The notes: generated by a model not told the origin, from the sequence alone. A DNA stretch of 64,000 bases from PALSA-270 sp963770245 (GCA_963770245.1 CAVYOX010000014.1:124001-188000), one strand, 5' to 3'; shown: positions 1-9,181, counted from the first letter of the stretch. Translations and numbers: made by a program.

Positions 1-633
1 TACACTCTCGAGAAGCTTCTCGATTTCGGCGCCAGGCCAGTGACGGTGTCCGATTCGAACGGCGTGATCTATGATCCGGACGGCATCGATCGCGAAAAGC
101 TGGAGTGGATCATCGAACTGAAGAACGTGAAACGTGGGCGTATCCGCGACTATGGAGATCGTTACAAAAAAGCGATCTTCATACCCACGGACATCAAACT
201 GGAGCACAATCCTCTCTGGAACATCAAAGCGGACTGCGCCTTCCCGAGCGCCACGCAAAATGAAATCACCGCGAAAGATGCGGCGAATCTCATCAAGAAT
301 GGCATCAAGCTGGTTGCCGAGGGTGCCAACATGCCGAGCACGCTCGAAGCCACCAGGATGTTCCTGGAGATGAAAATCCTCTACGGACCGGCCAAAGCCG
401 CGAATGCGGGCGGAGTAGCCACTTCCGGCCTCGAGATGGCACAGAACAGCGCGCGGCTGACCTGGACTCGCGAGGAAGTAGACGATCGTCTGCACAAGAT
501 CATGACCGCCATCCACACGAATTGCTACGAAACTGCCGAGAAATACGGCACGCCAGGCAATCTGGTGAACGGCGCCAACATCGGCGGCTTCCTGAAGGTC
601 GCTAACGCCATGCTGGACCAAGGACTTGTGTAG
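1..633 (+). CDS. gdhA: NADP-type glutamate dehydrogenase, C-terminal part (5' end outside window)
   Basis: The reading frame is open from base 1, so the gene starts upstream of the window. About 210 residues of the C-terminal dinucleotide-binding domain are visible. Family-typical stretches include VTVSDSNG near the start, AEGANMPST in the middle, and AANAGGVATSGLEMAQNS followed by VNGANIGGFLKVANAM at the end. These are characteristic of hexameric NADP-dependent glutamate dehydrogenases, which interconvert 2-oxoglutarate plus ammonium and glutamate in the cytoplasm. Cofactor choice is inferred from overall similarity to the NADP group, because the nucleotide-binding glycine motif lies mostly outside the window. 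The ORF ends in TAG and a hairpin follows. Confidence 0.93.
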   Translation, partial: YTLEKLLDFGARPVTVSDSNGVIYDPDGIDREKLEWIIELKNVKRGRIRDYGDRYKKAIFIPTDIKLEHNPLWNIKADCAFPSATQNEITAKDAANLIKNGIKLVAEGANMPSTLEATRMFLEMKILYGPAKAANAGGVATSGLEMAQNSARLTWTREEVDDRLHKIMTAIHTNCYETAEKYGTPGNLVNGANIGGFLKVANAMLDQGLV

Positions 634-669
634 AGATTTAAGTAGAAATGAAGCCGGCGGCCCATCCTG

Positions 670-692
670 GTCCCTGCGCTTTTTGCAGGGAC
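670..692 (+). terminator. Hairpin after glutamate dehydrogenase
   Basis: A perfect 8-bp stem (670-677 pairs with 685-692) encloses a 7-base T-rich loop, 36 bases after the gdhA stop. No T-run follows the stem, so it is not a textbook intrinsic terminator. It may still slow or protect the transcript end. Confidence 0.4.
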
Positions 693-714
693 AGGGTGGG
701 GATTTTGAATTTCA

Positions 715-3681
715 ATGAGCGTTCTCCCCATCACCAACCCCATCTTCGACCCCGAGCAGCGCTTCGAAGGCTTCGAAAACCTGATGCCTTTCAAAGTGCA
801 GCACATACTTCTGGTCTCAAGCCTCTACGACGCTTTCATCCTCCGCGAAGATGGCCGTCTCAACGAACTGCTCATCGAGGAATCTCTCGACCTCAGCCTG
901 CAGCAGATTCCCGGCATCACTCATGTTTCAAGTTGCGCCGAAGCGCTAGAACTGGCGAGTTCCAATCCTGAATTCAACCTGATCGTCTCGAATCTCGCCA
1001 TCGGCGAGATGGATGCCGCCCAACTGGCTGGTGAAATGAAGCTCGCCGGGCTCGATATTCCCGTGGTCGTGCTGGCCTACGACTATCGCCAAGTAAGAAA
1101 CTTTGTCGCTCGCAATCCGGTGACCGACCTGGAGCGCATCTTCCTGTGGCAGGGCGACGCCCGCATCCTGATCGCGATCGTCAAATACGTCGAAGACAAG
1201 CGCAACGTGCTCCACGACACGCGCGCCATGGGAGTTCCTGTGTTGCTCGTGGTGGAAGACAACATCCGCTATTACTCGTCTTTCCTGCCAGTGCTGTATG
1301 CCGAACTGATCAAGCAATCTCGCCGCGTGATCCACGAAGGCATCAACACGGCTCACAAGCTGGTGCGCATGCAGGCTCGCCCCAAGATTTTGCTAAGCTC
1401 CAATTTCGAAGAAGCAGCGCAGCTGGTGCAGCAATATCGCGATACTCTGATCGGACTGGTATCGGACGTGGAGTTCCCCTGGGACGGCACGCTCAACTCA
1501 GAGGCCGGATTTGAATTGGCGCGACTGATAAAGAGCCTTGCGCCCGACGTGCCCGTGGTTTTGCAAAGCAGCCGGCCGGCCTTCCGCGAACGCGCCTACG
1601 CAGAGGGTTATTCATTTCTGCAGAAGCTTTCGCCGACTCTGCTGCAGGATCTGCGGCGAATTCTTACGGAGGAATTCGGCTTTGGCGACTTTGTGTTTCG
1701 CATGCCCGACTTGCTCGAAGTCGGCCGCGCGAAAGACTTAACCGAACTGGAACATCAGCTGAAGAAAATCCCCGCAGAGAGTCTGCTCTATCACGGCCAG
1801 CGCAATCACTTCTCGCACTGGCTGATGGCGCGCACCGAATTCGCCCTGGCGGTCAAGCTTCGCCCGCGAAAAGTTTCGGACTTTGCCAGCCCGGAAGATC
1901 TGCGCCGCGATCTGATCGAATCGATCCGCACCTATCGCTGCGAACAGAATGAGGTACTGATCGGCGATTTTAAGCCCGACACCTTCGAACCCGAACCGTC
2001 CACTTTTGTGCGCATTGGATCCGGCTCGCTGGGCGGCAAGGCGCGCGGCCTGGCCTTTGCGCGGCACCTGCTGCGCACGCGCCGCCTCACCCGCCGCTTT
2101 CCCGGAGTCCGCATCGCAGTGCCCCAGGCTGTCGTGCTAGCCACCGATGTTTTCGATCAATTCGTATTCGAGAACAATCTGCTGGACTTCGCCTTGCATT
2201 GTGCCGACAATGCGGAAATTCAACAAAGATTCTTGGCTGCGCCGCTCCCCGCATCTCTGAATGAAAATTTGAGAGCGTTTCTGGCTGAGGTCAAGCATCC
2301 GCTGGCGGTGCGCTCCTCCAGCCTGCTCGAGGACTCGCAATATGAGCCCTTCACCGGGGTGTATGAAACTTTCATGCTGGGCAATCGGCAAACTGACTTG
2401 GAAGACCGCTTGCAAGCCCTGAGCGAGGCTATACGGCGCGTCTATGCCTCCACCTTCAGTCGCCATGCCAAGGCCTACATGAGGGCTACGCCCTACCGCC
2501 AGGAAGAAGAAAAGATGGCGGCGATTTTGCAGCAGGTCGTGGGTGCGGAGCACGGGCCGCGCTTCTATCCGGATATCTCTGGAGTAGTCCGCTCCCGCAA
2601 TTTCTATCCCGTACCGCCGATGACCTTCGAGGATGGCATTGCGGCCGTGGCGTTGGGACTGGGCCGCGTGGTCGTCGACGGGGGAAAGTGTTTGACGTTT
2701 TGCCCGCGCTATCCCCGCAACCTGGTGCAGTTCTCGTCCGTCGAGGATATGCTTGCTACCTCGCAGTCAGAATTCTGGGCCTTGCAACTCGACGGGACCG
2801 GCGGTGCACACTTGCACGAGACGCGCTTCGGCCTCGACGCCGCCGAAGTCGACGGTACTCTGCAGGCCGTAGGTTCCACATACTCGCGAGAGAACCATGC
2901 TGTCTACGATGGGCTTGGCCGTCCTGGTTCGCGCCTCGTGACTTTTTCATACATGCTCAAGCATGGCACGTTCCCTCTGGCAGCGATTCTCGATGAGTTG
3001 ATACACGCCGGCGAAGATGCCTTGGGCAATCCGGTGGAAATCGAATTTGCCGTGCGTCTGCCGCAGCAGGCCGACGAGGTGGCCGAGTTTGCCTTTCTGC
3101 AGATTCGACCGCTCACGCTGGCCCGCGAGAATCAGGACTTGAACATCCGCGATGTCTGTGCAGAGCAGTTGATCTGCCAAAGCAACAGAGTGCTGGGAAA
3201 CGGCCGCATCGAAAATCTCCACGACATGGTAGTAGTGGACTCGCAACGCTTCGAGCGCGGACGCAGTCAGGAAGTCGCCAAAGCGGTGGCTCATTTCAAC
3301 GCCTCACTGAACGCGGAGAACCGTCCCTATCTTTTGATCGGGGTCGGGCGCTGGGGATCGAATGATCCGTGGCTCGGTATTCCGGTCGAGTGGGACGAAA
3401 TCTCTGGCGCGCGCGTGATCGTTGAAGCCGGATTCCGCGATTTTCGCATCACCCCGTCGCAGGGCAGCCATTTCTTCCAGAACCTGACCGCCTTTCAGAT
3501 CGGCTATTTCACTGTGAATCCGGAAGTGGGCGAAGGCTCGATCGATTGGGATTGGTTAAGCCGCCAGCCATCCATGGCCGAAAAGGGATGCGTCCGGCAT
3601 CTTCACTTCGACGATTCCATCCGCGTAATTATGAACAGCCGCTCGGGCAGAGGCGTCATCGTCAAACCGGAAGCCAGCTAG
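715..3681 (+). CDS. Receiver-like / PEP-pyruvate-binding domain protein
   Basis: A protein of 988 residues. The first 370 or so resemble two response-regulator receiver domains: one around residues 20-165, and a second from about 175, opening with PVLLVVEDN and carrying VSDVEFP at the expected phosphoacceptor strand. The first unit has VSN where an acidic phosphoacceptor would sit, so it is probably not phosphorylated. From about residue 433 the motif GSGSLGGKARGL begins the PEP/pyruvate-binding (ATP-grasp) domain of the PpsA/PpdK family, continued by PLAVRSSSLLED and QYEPFTGVYETF. The phosphohistidine and TIM-barrel PEP-utilising domains of full PEP synthase are absent. Catalysis is therefore uncertain, and a signalling or phosphotransfer role is as plausible as a metabolic one. 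Start taken at the first ATG after the hairpin; the ribosome site is weak. Confidence 0.8.
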   Translation: MSVLPITNPIFDPEQRFEGFENLMPFKVQHILLVSSLYDAFILREDGRLNELLIEESLDLSLQQIPGITHVSSCAEALELASSNPEFNLIVSNLAIGEMDAAQLAGEMKLAGLDIPVVVLAYDYRQVRNFVARNPVTDLERIFLWQGDARILIAIVKYVEDKRNVLHDTRAMGVPVLLVVEDNIRYYSSFLPVLYAELIKQSRRVIHEGINTAHKLVRMQARPKILLSSNFEEAAQLVQQYRDTLIGLVSDVEFPWDGTLNSEAGFELARLIKSLAPDVPVVLQSSRPAFRERAYAEGYSFLQKLSPTLLQDLRRILTEEFGFGDFVFRMPDLLEVGRAKDLTELEHQLKKIPAESLLYHGQRNHFSHWLMARTEFALAVKLRPRKVSDFASPEDLRRDLIESIRTYRCEQNEVLIGDFKPDTFEPEPSTFVRIGSGSLGGKARGLAFARHLLRTRRLTRRFPGVRIAVPQAVVLATDVFDQFVFENNLLDFALHCADNAEIQQRFLAAPLPASLNENLRAFLAEVKHPLAVRSSSLLEDSQYEPFTGVYETFMLGNRQTDLEDRLQALSEAIRRVYASTFSRHAKAYMRATPYRQEEEKMAAILQQVVGAEHGPRFYPDISGVVRSRNFYPVPPMTFEDGIAAVALGLGRVVVDGGKCLTFCPRYPRNLVQFSSVEDMLATSQSEFWALQLDGTGGAHLHETRFGLDAAEVDGTLQAVGSTYSRENHAVYDGLGRPGSRLVTFSYMLKHGTFPLAAILDELIHAGEDALGNPVEIEFAVRLPQQADEVAEFAFLQIRPLTLARENQDLNIRDVCAEQLICQSNRVLGNGRIENLHDMVVVDSQRFERGRSQEVAKAVAHFNASLNAENRPYLLIGVGRWGSNDPWLGIPVEWDEISGARVIVEAGFRDFRITPSQGSHFFQNLTAFQIGYFTVNPEVGEGSIDWDWLSRQPSMAEKGCVRHLHFDDSIRVIMNSRSGRGVIVKPEAS

Positions 3682-3761
3682 AAGTTTGCATCGGTTTCGC
3701 AAGGAACAATCTGAGCGGTTCTCCGGAGTCTATGCACCGGAGTAACCGGGACGAATCCTGC

Positions 3762-3823
3762 TCACATCAAATTGTGATCTCAATCCCCGCCACTTCAGGA
3801 GCCTTCGCCCACAATCAAATTGT
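3762..3823. repeat. Two copies of an ATCAAATTGT motif, operator-like
   Basis: Bases 3762-3777 form a dyad, TCACA-N6-TGTGA. Forty-eight bases further on, 3811-3823 repeats the core as ACAAT-CAA-ATTGT. Both copies share ATCAAATTGT. They lie just upstream of the decayed flavoprotein gene at 3846, where a transcription factor pair of sites would be expected. No regulator can be named: the arms recall CRP/Rex half-sites but in inside-out order. Confidence 0.35.
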
Positions 3824-3845
3824 AATTCTCTATAGCGGAGGCTTC

Positions 3846-4115
3846 GTATTCAAGATCATCGACGCCGAGTTCCTCGCCCCCGCCATCAAACGGTTCATCA
3901 TTGAAGCTCCCCGCATCGCCCGTAAACAGAAACCTGGCCAGTTCGTGATTCTGCGGGTTTACGAGGAAGGCGAGCGCATTCCGATTACCATCGAAAGCTC
4001 TGACCCGGCGCGCGGGACAATCAGCATTGTGGTTCAGTCGGTGGGAAAGACGACGCACTTGCTGAACTCGCTCCAAGCCGGCAATCACATTCTCGACGTG
4101 GTCGGGCCGTTCGGT
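3846..4115 (+). pseudogene. Truncated sulfide dehydrogenase / NfnA-type FAD-NAD-binding subunit
   Basis: Ninety codons match the N-terminus of the ferredoxin-NADP reductase alpha subunit / sulfide dehydrogenase beta family, which is normally about 280 residues. They run from FKIIDAEFLAPAIKRF, through KPGQFVILRVYEEGERIPIT, to HILDVVGPFG. After residue 90 the similarity stops and the frame runs on into unrelated sequence to 4433. A GGAGG ribosome site at 3837-3841 is followed at normal spacing by GTA (3846-3848), where GTG or ATG is expected, so the start codon also looks lost. The FAD-binding beta barrel is partly present; the NAD-binding half is missing. Classed as a remnant; the frame can also be read from upstream ATG 3732, but without family support. 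Confidence 0.72.
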
Positions 4116-4392
4116 ACTGATCGCTCGGTGCCCATCTGGACTTCCGGATCGCCGACCATCCAACCAGAGTCTTCAGATCCAGTGCGAGCTGCGTTTCCCG
4201 TGACGATGCCAAGCTCGTCGAGTATCGATTGCGAGATTTGCACTTCGAGTTCGCTGGAAAACCTGCGCATGGTTATGTTCCACAGGAGATTTGTGCGCGC
4301 CATGGCCTTTCGTGAGCTGATTGACCACTTCGGCATAAACAAATCGCGCCCTCGCACCGGATGTCTTCCACACGCACGCCGATATGTCTTAT

Positions 4393-4884
4393 CTAAGCAA
4401 GGGCCTGCCGGAGATATCCTGCCACGTCGCTGACGAAGCGATGCACCGACACCTCTGCGATGCGGTGGCCGACGACCGCGTTCATGGTTCTTCCAACGGT
4501 GCCGAAAGGTGGTTCGTAAACGCCGTAGAAATCCAACTGCGTTTCGGTCGAGGTCAGCGGGTACACGGAAAGCTCGCCCTTCATGAGTGGAAACAATCCC
4601 GGCATGGCCGCGGCCTCCCATTCCAGCAGCAACCGCGTGATGGGAGTTGAAGTGGCATCGACGATCTTTTCCTCAATGTTTTTCACGGAAATATTGATAT
4701 CGGTTTTCACCCCAATACCGCCAAAGTCGACGTGCAGTTCTGCAGCGACTGATTGCGCCCGGGAAGCAGCTGCCTTCGTAGCCGACTGGAACACCGCGAG
4801 CGCGTTCAGCCTCAACGCATCGCGGACGTGCTCGTAGGGACGGTTCACATAGTCGTAGCTGCGAATCTCACGTCCTGTACCCAT
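4393..4884 (-). CDS. Conserved protein, SRPBCC / polyketide-cyclase-like fold (tentative)
   Basis: A 163-residue protein without signal peptide or membrane segment. Alternating beta-type stretches (residues 45-75, then ELSVYPLTSTETQLDFYGVYEPP) and a C-terminal helix with FVSDVAGYLRQAL are the pattern of START/SRPBCC ligand-binding proteins. No catalytic motif is visible. It is convergent with the decayed gene at 3846 and divergent from the succinate dehydrogenase operon. Start ATG at 4884 has GGGACGGA just upstream. The 277 bases between this gene and the pseudogene hold no convincing gene. Confidence 0.6.
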   Translation of the reverse strand: MGTGREIRSYDYVNRPYEHVRDALRLNALAVFQSATKAAASRAQSVAAELHVDFGGIGVKTDINISVKNIEEKIVDATSTPITRLLLEWEAAAMPGLFPLMKGELSVYPLTSTETQLDFYGVYEPPFGTVGRTMNAVVGHRIAEVSVHRFVSDVAGYLRQALA

Positions 4885-5143
4885 CGTTCCGTCCCGCTGA
4901 CCGGCCAGTCTTCAAACTGGTGGTCACGAAAACTGTACCATAGCACGCTCGTATCGCAGTTCGATTGCATGCGGCGTCCGTGCTCCCGGGTTCATTGTTG
5001 CTCCACCGTTTACTTGAGGCATCGTTTCCGAAAACAATGACAATGAATTTCGCTGTATCATGGCTACCGCCCGTATTCAGTCGCAATCAGGCTAGCGCTT
5101 GATAGCGGATGCGAGGTCAGCACGAACGCGTGAGGAGGCTTCG

Positions 5144-5923
5144 ATGTCTCGGATTGACGTCCCATTGTCGCGCGTGGGTTTCGGACAAACGCAGCGAGCC
5201 GACAATTGGTGGGTACAGCCACTGGTTGTGTTTCTTGGTTTGTCGGCATTCATCGGTTACTCCACGTGGGCTGCTCTGCAGGGGCAGCATTTCAGGTTCG
5301 GACCATATCTCTCACCGTTTTATTCGCCCGAATTGTTCGGCCCCGCCCATGAGGGTTGGTTCGGTCCAAGCCCAAGCTGGATGCCTGTTTGGGTTACGGG
5401 AGCGGTGCTTATTTTGTGGGCGCCGGGCGGCTTTCGAGTGACGTGCTACTACTATCGTGGGGCGTATTACAAGGCTTTTTGGGCGGATCCGCCTTCCTGC
5501 ACCGTGGGCGAGCCGCGGACGACATATCTCGGCGAAAGATCGTTTCCTTTGATCCTGCAAAACATCCACCGGTATTTTCTTTATCTGGCCCTGGTGTTTC
5601 TCGTAATTCTGGGGCGGGACGTGTGGGATGCGTTCTGGTTCGACGGCCGGTTTGGCATCGGTGTCGGCACTCTCGTCTTGTTGACGAACCTCATGCTGCT
5701 GACTTCCTACACTCTGGGATGCCACTCCTTACGTCATCTGGTCGGAGGTTTTCGCGATCGGTTGGCGGGGGCGCCGGCCCGCAAGCGAGTTTACGATTGT
5801 GTGAGTTGCCTGAACCGGCGCCACATGCTGTTTGCCTGGTGCAGCCTCTGCTCGGTAGCGTTTTCCGATTTGTATGTGCGAATGTGCTCGATGGGTATCT
5901 GGACGGATTGGAGGATCGTCTAG
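5144..5923 (+). CDS. sdhC: Succinate dehydrogenase membrane (cytochrome b-type) subunit
   Basis: A 259-residue membrane protein encoded directly before the flavoprotein and Fe-S subunits. Hydrophobic segments lie near residues 22-45, 80-100, 140-165 and 175-198. Histidines in NIHRYFLYLALVFLVI and GCHSLRHLVGG are candidate haem b ligands. The last 45 residues are Cys-rich (CVSCLNRRHMLFAWCSLC). It should anchor the enzyme and pass electrons to quinone. The gene ends in TAG sharing one base with the GTG start of the next gene, so translation is probably coupled. ATG 5144 is chosen because GAGGAGG sits at 5132-5138; an earlier TTG at 5099 lacks this. The symbol is assigned by role, as sequence similarity to classical SdhC is low. 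Confidence 0.8.
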   Translation: MSRIDVPLSRVGFGQTQRADNWWVQPLVVFLGLSAFIGYSTWAALQGQHFRFGPYLSPFYSPELFGPAHEGWFGPSPSWMPVWVTGAVLILWAPGGFRVTCYYYRGAYYKAFWADPPSCTVGEPRTTYLGERSFPLILQNIHRYFLYLALVFLVILGRDVWDAFWFDGRFGIGVGTLVLLTNLMLLTSYTLGCHSLRHLVGGFRDRLAGAPARKRVYDCVSCLNRRHMLFAWCSLCSVAFSDLYVRMCSMGIWTDWRIV

Positions 5924-7734
5924 TGAGCGAGTATGTCACGCATGAGCACGACGTTCTGATCATTGGAGCCGGGGGTGCCGGTCTGCGGGCTGCCATCGAG
6001 GTCTCGGCCGCCGGTGTAAAGGTCGCGGTCATTTCGAAATCTCTTCTCGGCAAAGCACACACAGTCATGGCCGAGGGTGGCGTAGCCGCGGCGATGGGGA
6101 ATGTGGACGATCGGGACAGCTGGCGCGTTCACTTTGCCGACACCATGCGCGGCGGTCAATACCTGAATAACTGGCGGATGGCGGAGTTGCATGCCAAGGA
6201 AGCTCCGGCGCGCGTGCGTGAACTGGAGGCCTGGGGCGCGCTTTTTGATCGCACCAGCGACGGCCGAATTCTGCAGCGGAATTTCGGCGGCCATCGGTAT
6301 CCTCGGCTCGCGCATGTGGGCGACCGCACCGGCCTGGAGATGATCCGCACTCTTCAAGATCATGGAATCCATCTCGGTCTCGATGTTTTCATGGAACACA
6401 CAGTCGTCACGCTGCTGAAGCACGGCGGTCGCATCGCGGGCGCGTTTGGATACGATCGCGAACGCGGCCGATTTCATGTGTTTCGCGCCAAAGCCGTGGT
6501 GCTGGCGACGGGAGGAATCGGAAGGGCTTACAAAATCACCAGCAACAGTTGGGAATATACGGGCGATGGCCATTCGCTCGCCTACCATGCCGGTGCGGCG
6601 CTGATGGATATGGAATTTGTGCAGTTCCATCCTACGGGAATGATTTGGCCACCAAGCGTGCGCGGCATTCTGGTCACGGAAGGAGTGCGCGGCGAGGGAG
6701 GGGTGCTGCGTAATCGGAATGGCGAGCGATTCATGTTCAAAGATATTCCACCGCTGTACGCCAACCAGACCGCCGATACGGAAGAAGAAGGCTGGCGGTA
6801 CACGCAGGGGGATAAGAACGCGAAACGCCCACCCGAGCTGCTGACCCGCGACCACGTGGCCCGCTGCATCCGGCGGGAGGTGCGAGAAGGGCGGGGCAGT
6901 CCTCACGGCGGTGTGTTCCTGGACATTGCGTGGATCAAGGAGAGAATTCCGAACGCGGCGGAACATATAAAGAAGAAGCTGCCCAGCATGTATCACCAGT
7001 TCAAGCAGCTTGCCGACATTGACATTACCCAGGAGCCCATGGAAGTGGGTCCTACGACCCACTACATGATGGGAGGCGTCAAGGTGGACGCTGATTCCCA
7101 AATGTCAGACGTGCCTGGCCTGTTTGCAGCGGGAGAGTGTGCGGCAGGTCTGCATGGGGCTAACCGGCTCGGCGGGAATTCACTTTCTGATTTGTTAGTC
7201 TTCGGCAAACGAGCCGGAGAGCACGCCGCGGCCTATGCAAAAGAGAACTCGCTGGGTGCGGTGAATACGGATGAACTCGGATCAGCGGAAAAATGGGCGC
7301 TGCAGCCCTTCGAGCACAAAGGCTCCGACAATCCATACGTCGTACAACATACATTGCAGGACGTAATGCAGGAACTGGTAGGGATCGTACGTCAGGAACA
7401 GGAGATGCTGCAAGGGCTCGAGCGCATTCGCGAGTTGAAAGCTGCCAGTGAACGGGTCAGCGTGGATGGAAACCGGGAATACAATGTGGGCTGGCACACG
7501 GCGCTCGACCTGCACAGCCTGCTGACCATATCAGAAATTGTTGCCCGGGCGGCGCTGGAGCGGAAAGAGAGCCGTGGGGCGCATTTCCGCGATGATTTTC
7601 CCGCCAGGGACGAGCAGTATGGCGGCTTCAACATCCTGGTGCGAAAAGGCGGCGGTGGAGAGATGCAGCTCACACGCGAGCCCATTCCCCCGATGCGCGA
7701 GGATCTGCAGCAAATCATCCAGGAGATGAAGTAA
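5923..7734 (+). CDS. sdhA: Succinate dehydrogenase / fumarate reductase flavoprotein subunit
   Basis: A 603-residue FAD protein. The N-terminal Rossmann motif DVLIIGAGGAGLRAAIE binds FAD. The histidine near residue 46 (KAHTVMAEGG) matches the covalent 8-alpha-FAD site. FVQFHPTGM, MGGVKVD and GLHGANRLGGNSLSDLLVFG are the substrate-binding and C-terminal FAD signatures. It oxidises succinate to fumarate, or the reverse. Start GTG 5923 overlaps the previous stop (TAGTG) with GGAGG upstream; the frame is open further back but without family similarity. The 603 residues fit the group of the family that pairs with a single large membrane subunit. Confidence 0.96.
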   Translation: MSEYVTHEHDVLIIGAGGAGLRAAIEVSAAGVKVAVISKSLLGKAHTVMAEGGVAAAMGNVDDRDSWRVHFADTMRGGQYLNNWRMAELHAKEAPARVRELEAWGALFDRTSDGRILQRNFGGHRYPRLAHVGDRTGLEMIRTLQDHGIHLGLDVFMEHTVVTLLKHGGRIAGAFGYDRERGRFHVFRAKAVVLATGGIGRAYKITSNSWEYTGDGHSLAYHAGAALMDMEFVQFHPTGMIWPPSVRGILVTEGVRGEGGVLRNRNGERFMFKDIPPLYANQTADTEEEGWRYTQGDKNAKRPPELLTRDHVARCIRREVREGRGSPHGGVFLDIAWIKERIPNAAEHIKKKLPSMYHQFKQLADIDITQEPMEVGPTTHYMMGGVKVDADSQMSDVPGLFAAGECAAGLHGANRLGGNSLSDLLVFGKRAGEHAAAYAKENSLGAVNTDELGSAEKWALQPFEHKGSDNPYVVQHTLQDVMQELVGIVRQEQEMLQGLERIRELKAASERVSVDGNREYNVGWHTALDLHSLLTISEIVARAALERKESRGAHFRDDFPARDEQYGGFNILVRKGGGGEMQLTREPIPPMREDLQQIIQEMK

Positions 7735-8483
7735 TGGCGACGGCCACGTTTCGGATCTGGCGCGGGGAAGGAGGCCAGGGGAAGTTCCAGGACTACGCTG
7801 CAGAAGTCTCAGCGGGCATGGTGGTCCTCGATGCCGTACATCAAATACAGGCGGAACAGGCCGGCGATCTTGCGGTTCGCTGGAACTGCAAGGCGGGGAA
7901 ATGCGGCTCGTGCTCAGCCGAAATCAATGGCATGCCGAAATTGATGTGCATGACGCGCCTGAACACGCTCTCGCTGGATAGGCCTGTGACCGTCGAACCG
8001 ATGAAGGCATTTCCGCACATCAAAGACCTGGTCACGGACGTATCGTGGAATTATGGGGTAAAGAAGCGCATCCCGAAGTTCCAGCCGCGGCAGCCCGACG
8101 CGCCCGATGGCACCTGGCGTATTGCCCAGGAGGATGTCGAACGGGTGCAGGAGTTTCGAAAGTGCATCGAGTGCTATCTCTGTCAGGATGTCTGCCACGT
8201 CTTGCGCGACCATCACATGCACGACCAATTCATCGGTCCTCGATTTCTGGTGTATGCGGCCGCGCTCGAAATGCATCCGTTGGACGTGGGCGATCGCGTT
8301 GAAGATCTGAGAAAGCAATTCGGCGTAGGTCTCTGCAACATCACCAAGTGCTGCACCAAAGTTTGTCCTGAAAGCATCACGATAACCGACAACGCGATCA
8401 TCCCGCTCAAGGAGCGCGTCGTGGATCGCTTCTTCGATCCGCTGTCGAAACTGTTCCGCGTATTCAGCAATTCGAAAAAATAG
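7734..8483 (+). CDS. sdhB: Succinate dehydrogenase / fumarate reductase iron-sulfur subunit
   Basis: A 249-residue protein with an N-terminal 2Fe-2S ferredoxin domain (CKAGKCGSCSAEINGMPKLMC, about residues 50-70) and a C-terminal domain with two Cys clusters (CIECYLCQDVC near 145 and CNITKCCTKVCPE near 200) for 4Fe-4S and 3Fe-4S centres. It carries electrons from SdhA to the membrane subunit. The ATG overlaps the sdhA stop (TAATG), so the two subunits are translationally coupled. Confidence 0.95.
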   Translation: MATATFRIWRGEGGQGKFQDYAAEVSAGMVVLDAVHQIQAEQAGDLAVRWNCKAGKCGSCSAEINGMPKLMCMTRLNTLSLDRPVTVEPMKAFPHIKDLVTDVSWNYGVKKRIPKFQPRQPDAPDGTWRIAQEDVERVQEFRKCIECYLCQDVCHVLRDHHMHDQFIGPRFLVYAAALEMHPLDVGDRVEDLRKQFGVGLCNITKCCTKVCPESITITDNAIIPLKERVVDRFFDPLSKLFRVFSNSKK

Positions 8484-8491
8484 GAGACGTT

Positions 8492-9022
8492 ATGCATTTC
8501 GACCTGAAATCCATTTCCCAGCAGAGTATTCCCGAAGCACTGGCGAAGGTGGAGCGTTACAGACTATTGAATGAACCCAGCCTCGCGGAGAGCATTTGCC
8601 TCGATATTCTGGCCATCGTGCCCGACCATCAGCAGGCGCTGATTTCGCTTCTGCTCGCGCGAACCGACCAATTCCACTCACAGGTACATGCGAAAGCCGC
8701 ACAGGAGGTTCTTGCACAAATTAAGGGCGACTACGAGCGGGCCTACTACGAGGGCATCATCTGGGAGCGTCTGGGGAATGCGCGCATACGCCACGGCGGC
8801 GCTGGAGCCGTCGCATCCGCATATCACGCGCTGCGGGAAGCCATGGATCATTATGAGAAAGCCATGAACTGTGCGATACCCGGGAACGACGATGCCATTC
8901 TGCGATGGAACACCTGTGCGCGCGTGATCATGCAGAATCCGGATGTCCGACCGGCCCCCCAGAATGAACCTGCCCAGGCATGGGAGCACGACGAAGCCGG
9001 CTCCAGAATCGCAGACGCTTAG
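8492..9022 (+). CDS. Conserved helical protein of the succinate dehydrogenase operon
   Basis: A 176-residue soluble, largely helical protein whose spacing of small and aromatic residues (YRLLNEPSLAESICLDIL, HYEKAMNCAIPGNDDAI) resembles two or three degenerate TPR-type helical pairs. It starts 8 bases after sdhB with TAGGAG upstream, so it is cotranscribed. An assembly or regulatory role for the dehydrogenase is an inference from position only; no catalytic motif is seen. Confidence 0.7.
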   Translation: MHFDLKSISQQSIPEALAKVERYRLLNEPSLAESICLDILAIVPDHQQALISLLLARTDQFHSQVHAKAAQEVLAQIKGDYERAYYEGIIWERLGNARIRHGGAGAVASAYHALREAMDHYEKAMNCAIPGNDDAILRWNTCARVIMQNPDVRPAPQNEPAQAWEHDEAGSRIADA

Positions 9023-9181
9023 CCGAGGCCATTACGTCACCGCGGTAGTCGAAGTGTGCGCCGGGGCTCGCCACTACGAATCCGCTCACAGTCAGTGTCG
9101 TCGGGAACACGCGAAGCTTGGCGAGTACTTGGATCGTTCTGACGGGTAATCGGGAAGTAATGCCTCCAGATTCGTCCCGAT

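Noticed and set aside
4116..4392. Minus-strand frame between the pseudogene and the SRPBCC-like gene
   Set aside because: Part of the translation looks protein-like, but no family could be named and no start with a ribosome site is present; may be another fragment.
5920..7101. 393-codon minus-strand frame
   Set aside because: Antisense to sdhA; composition rich in His/Arg typical of a shadow frame.
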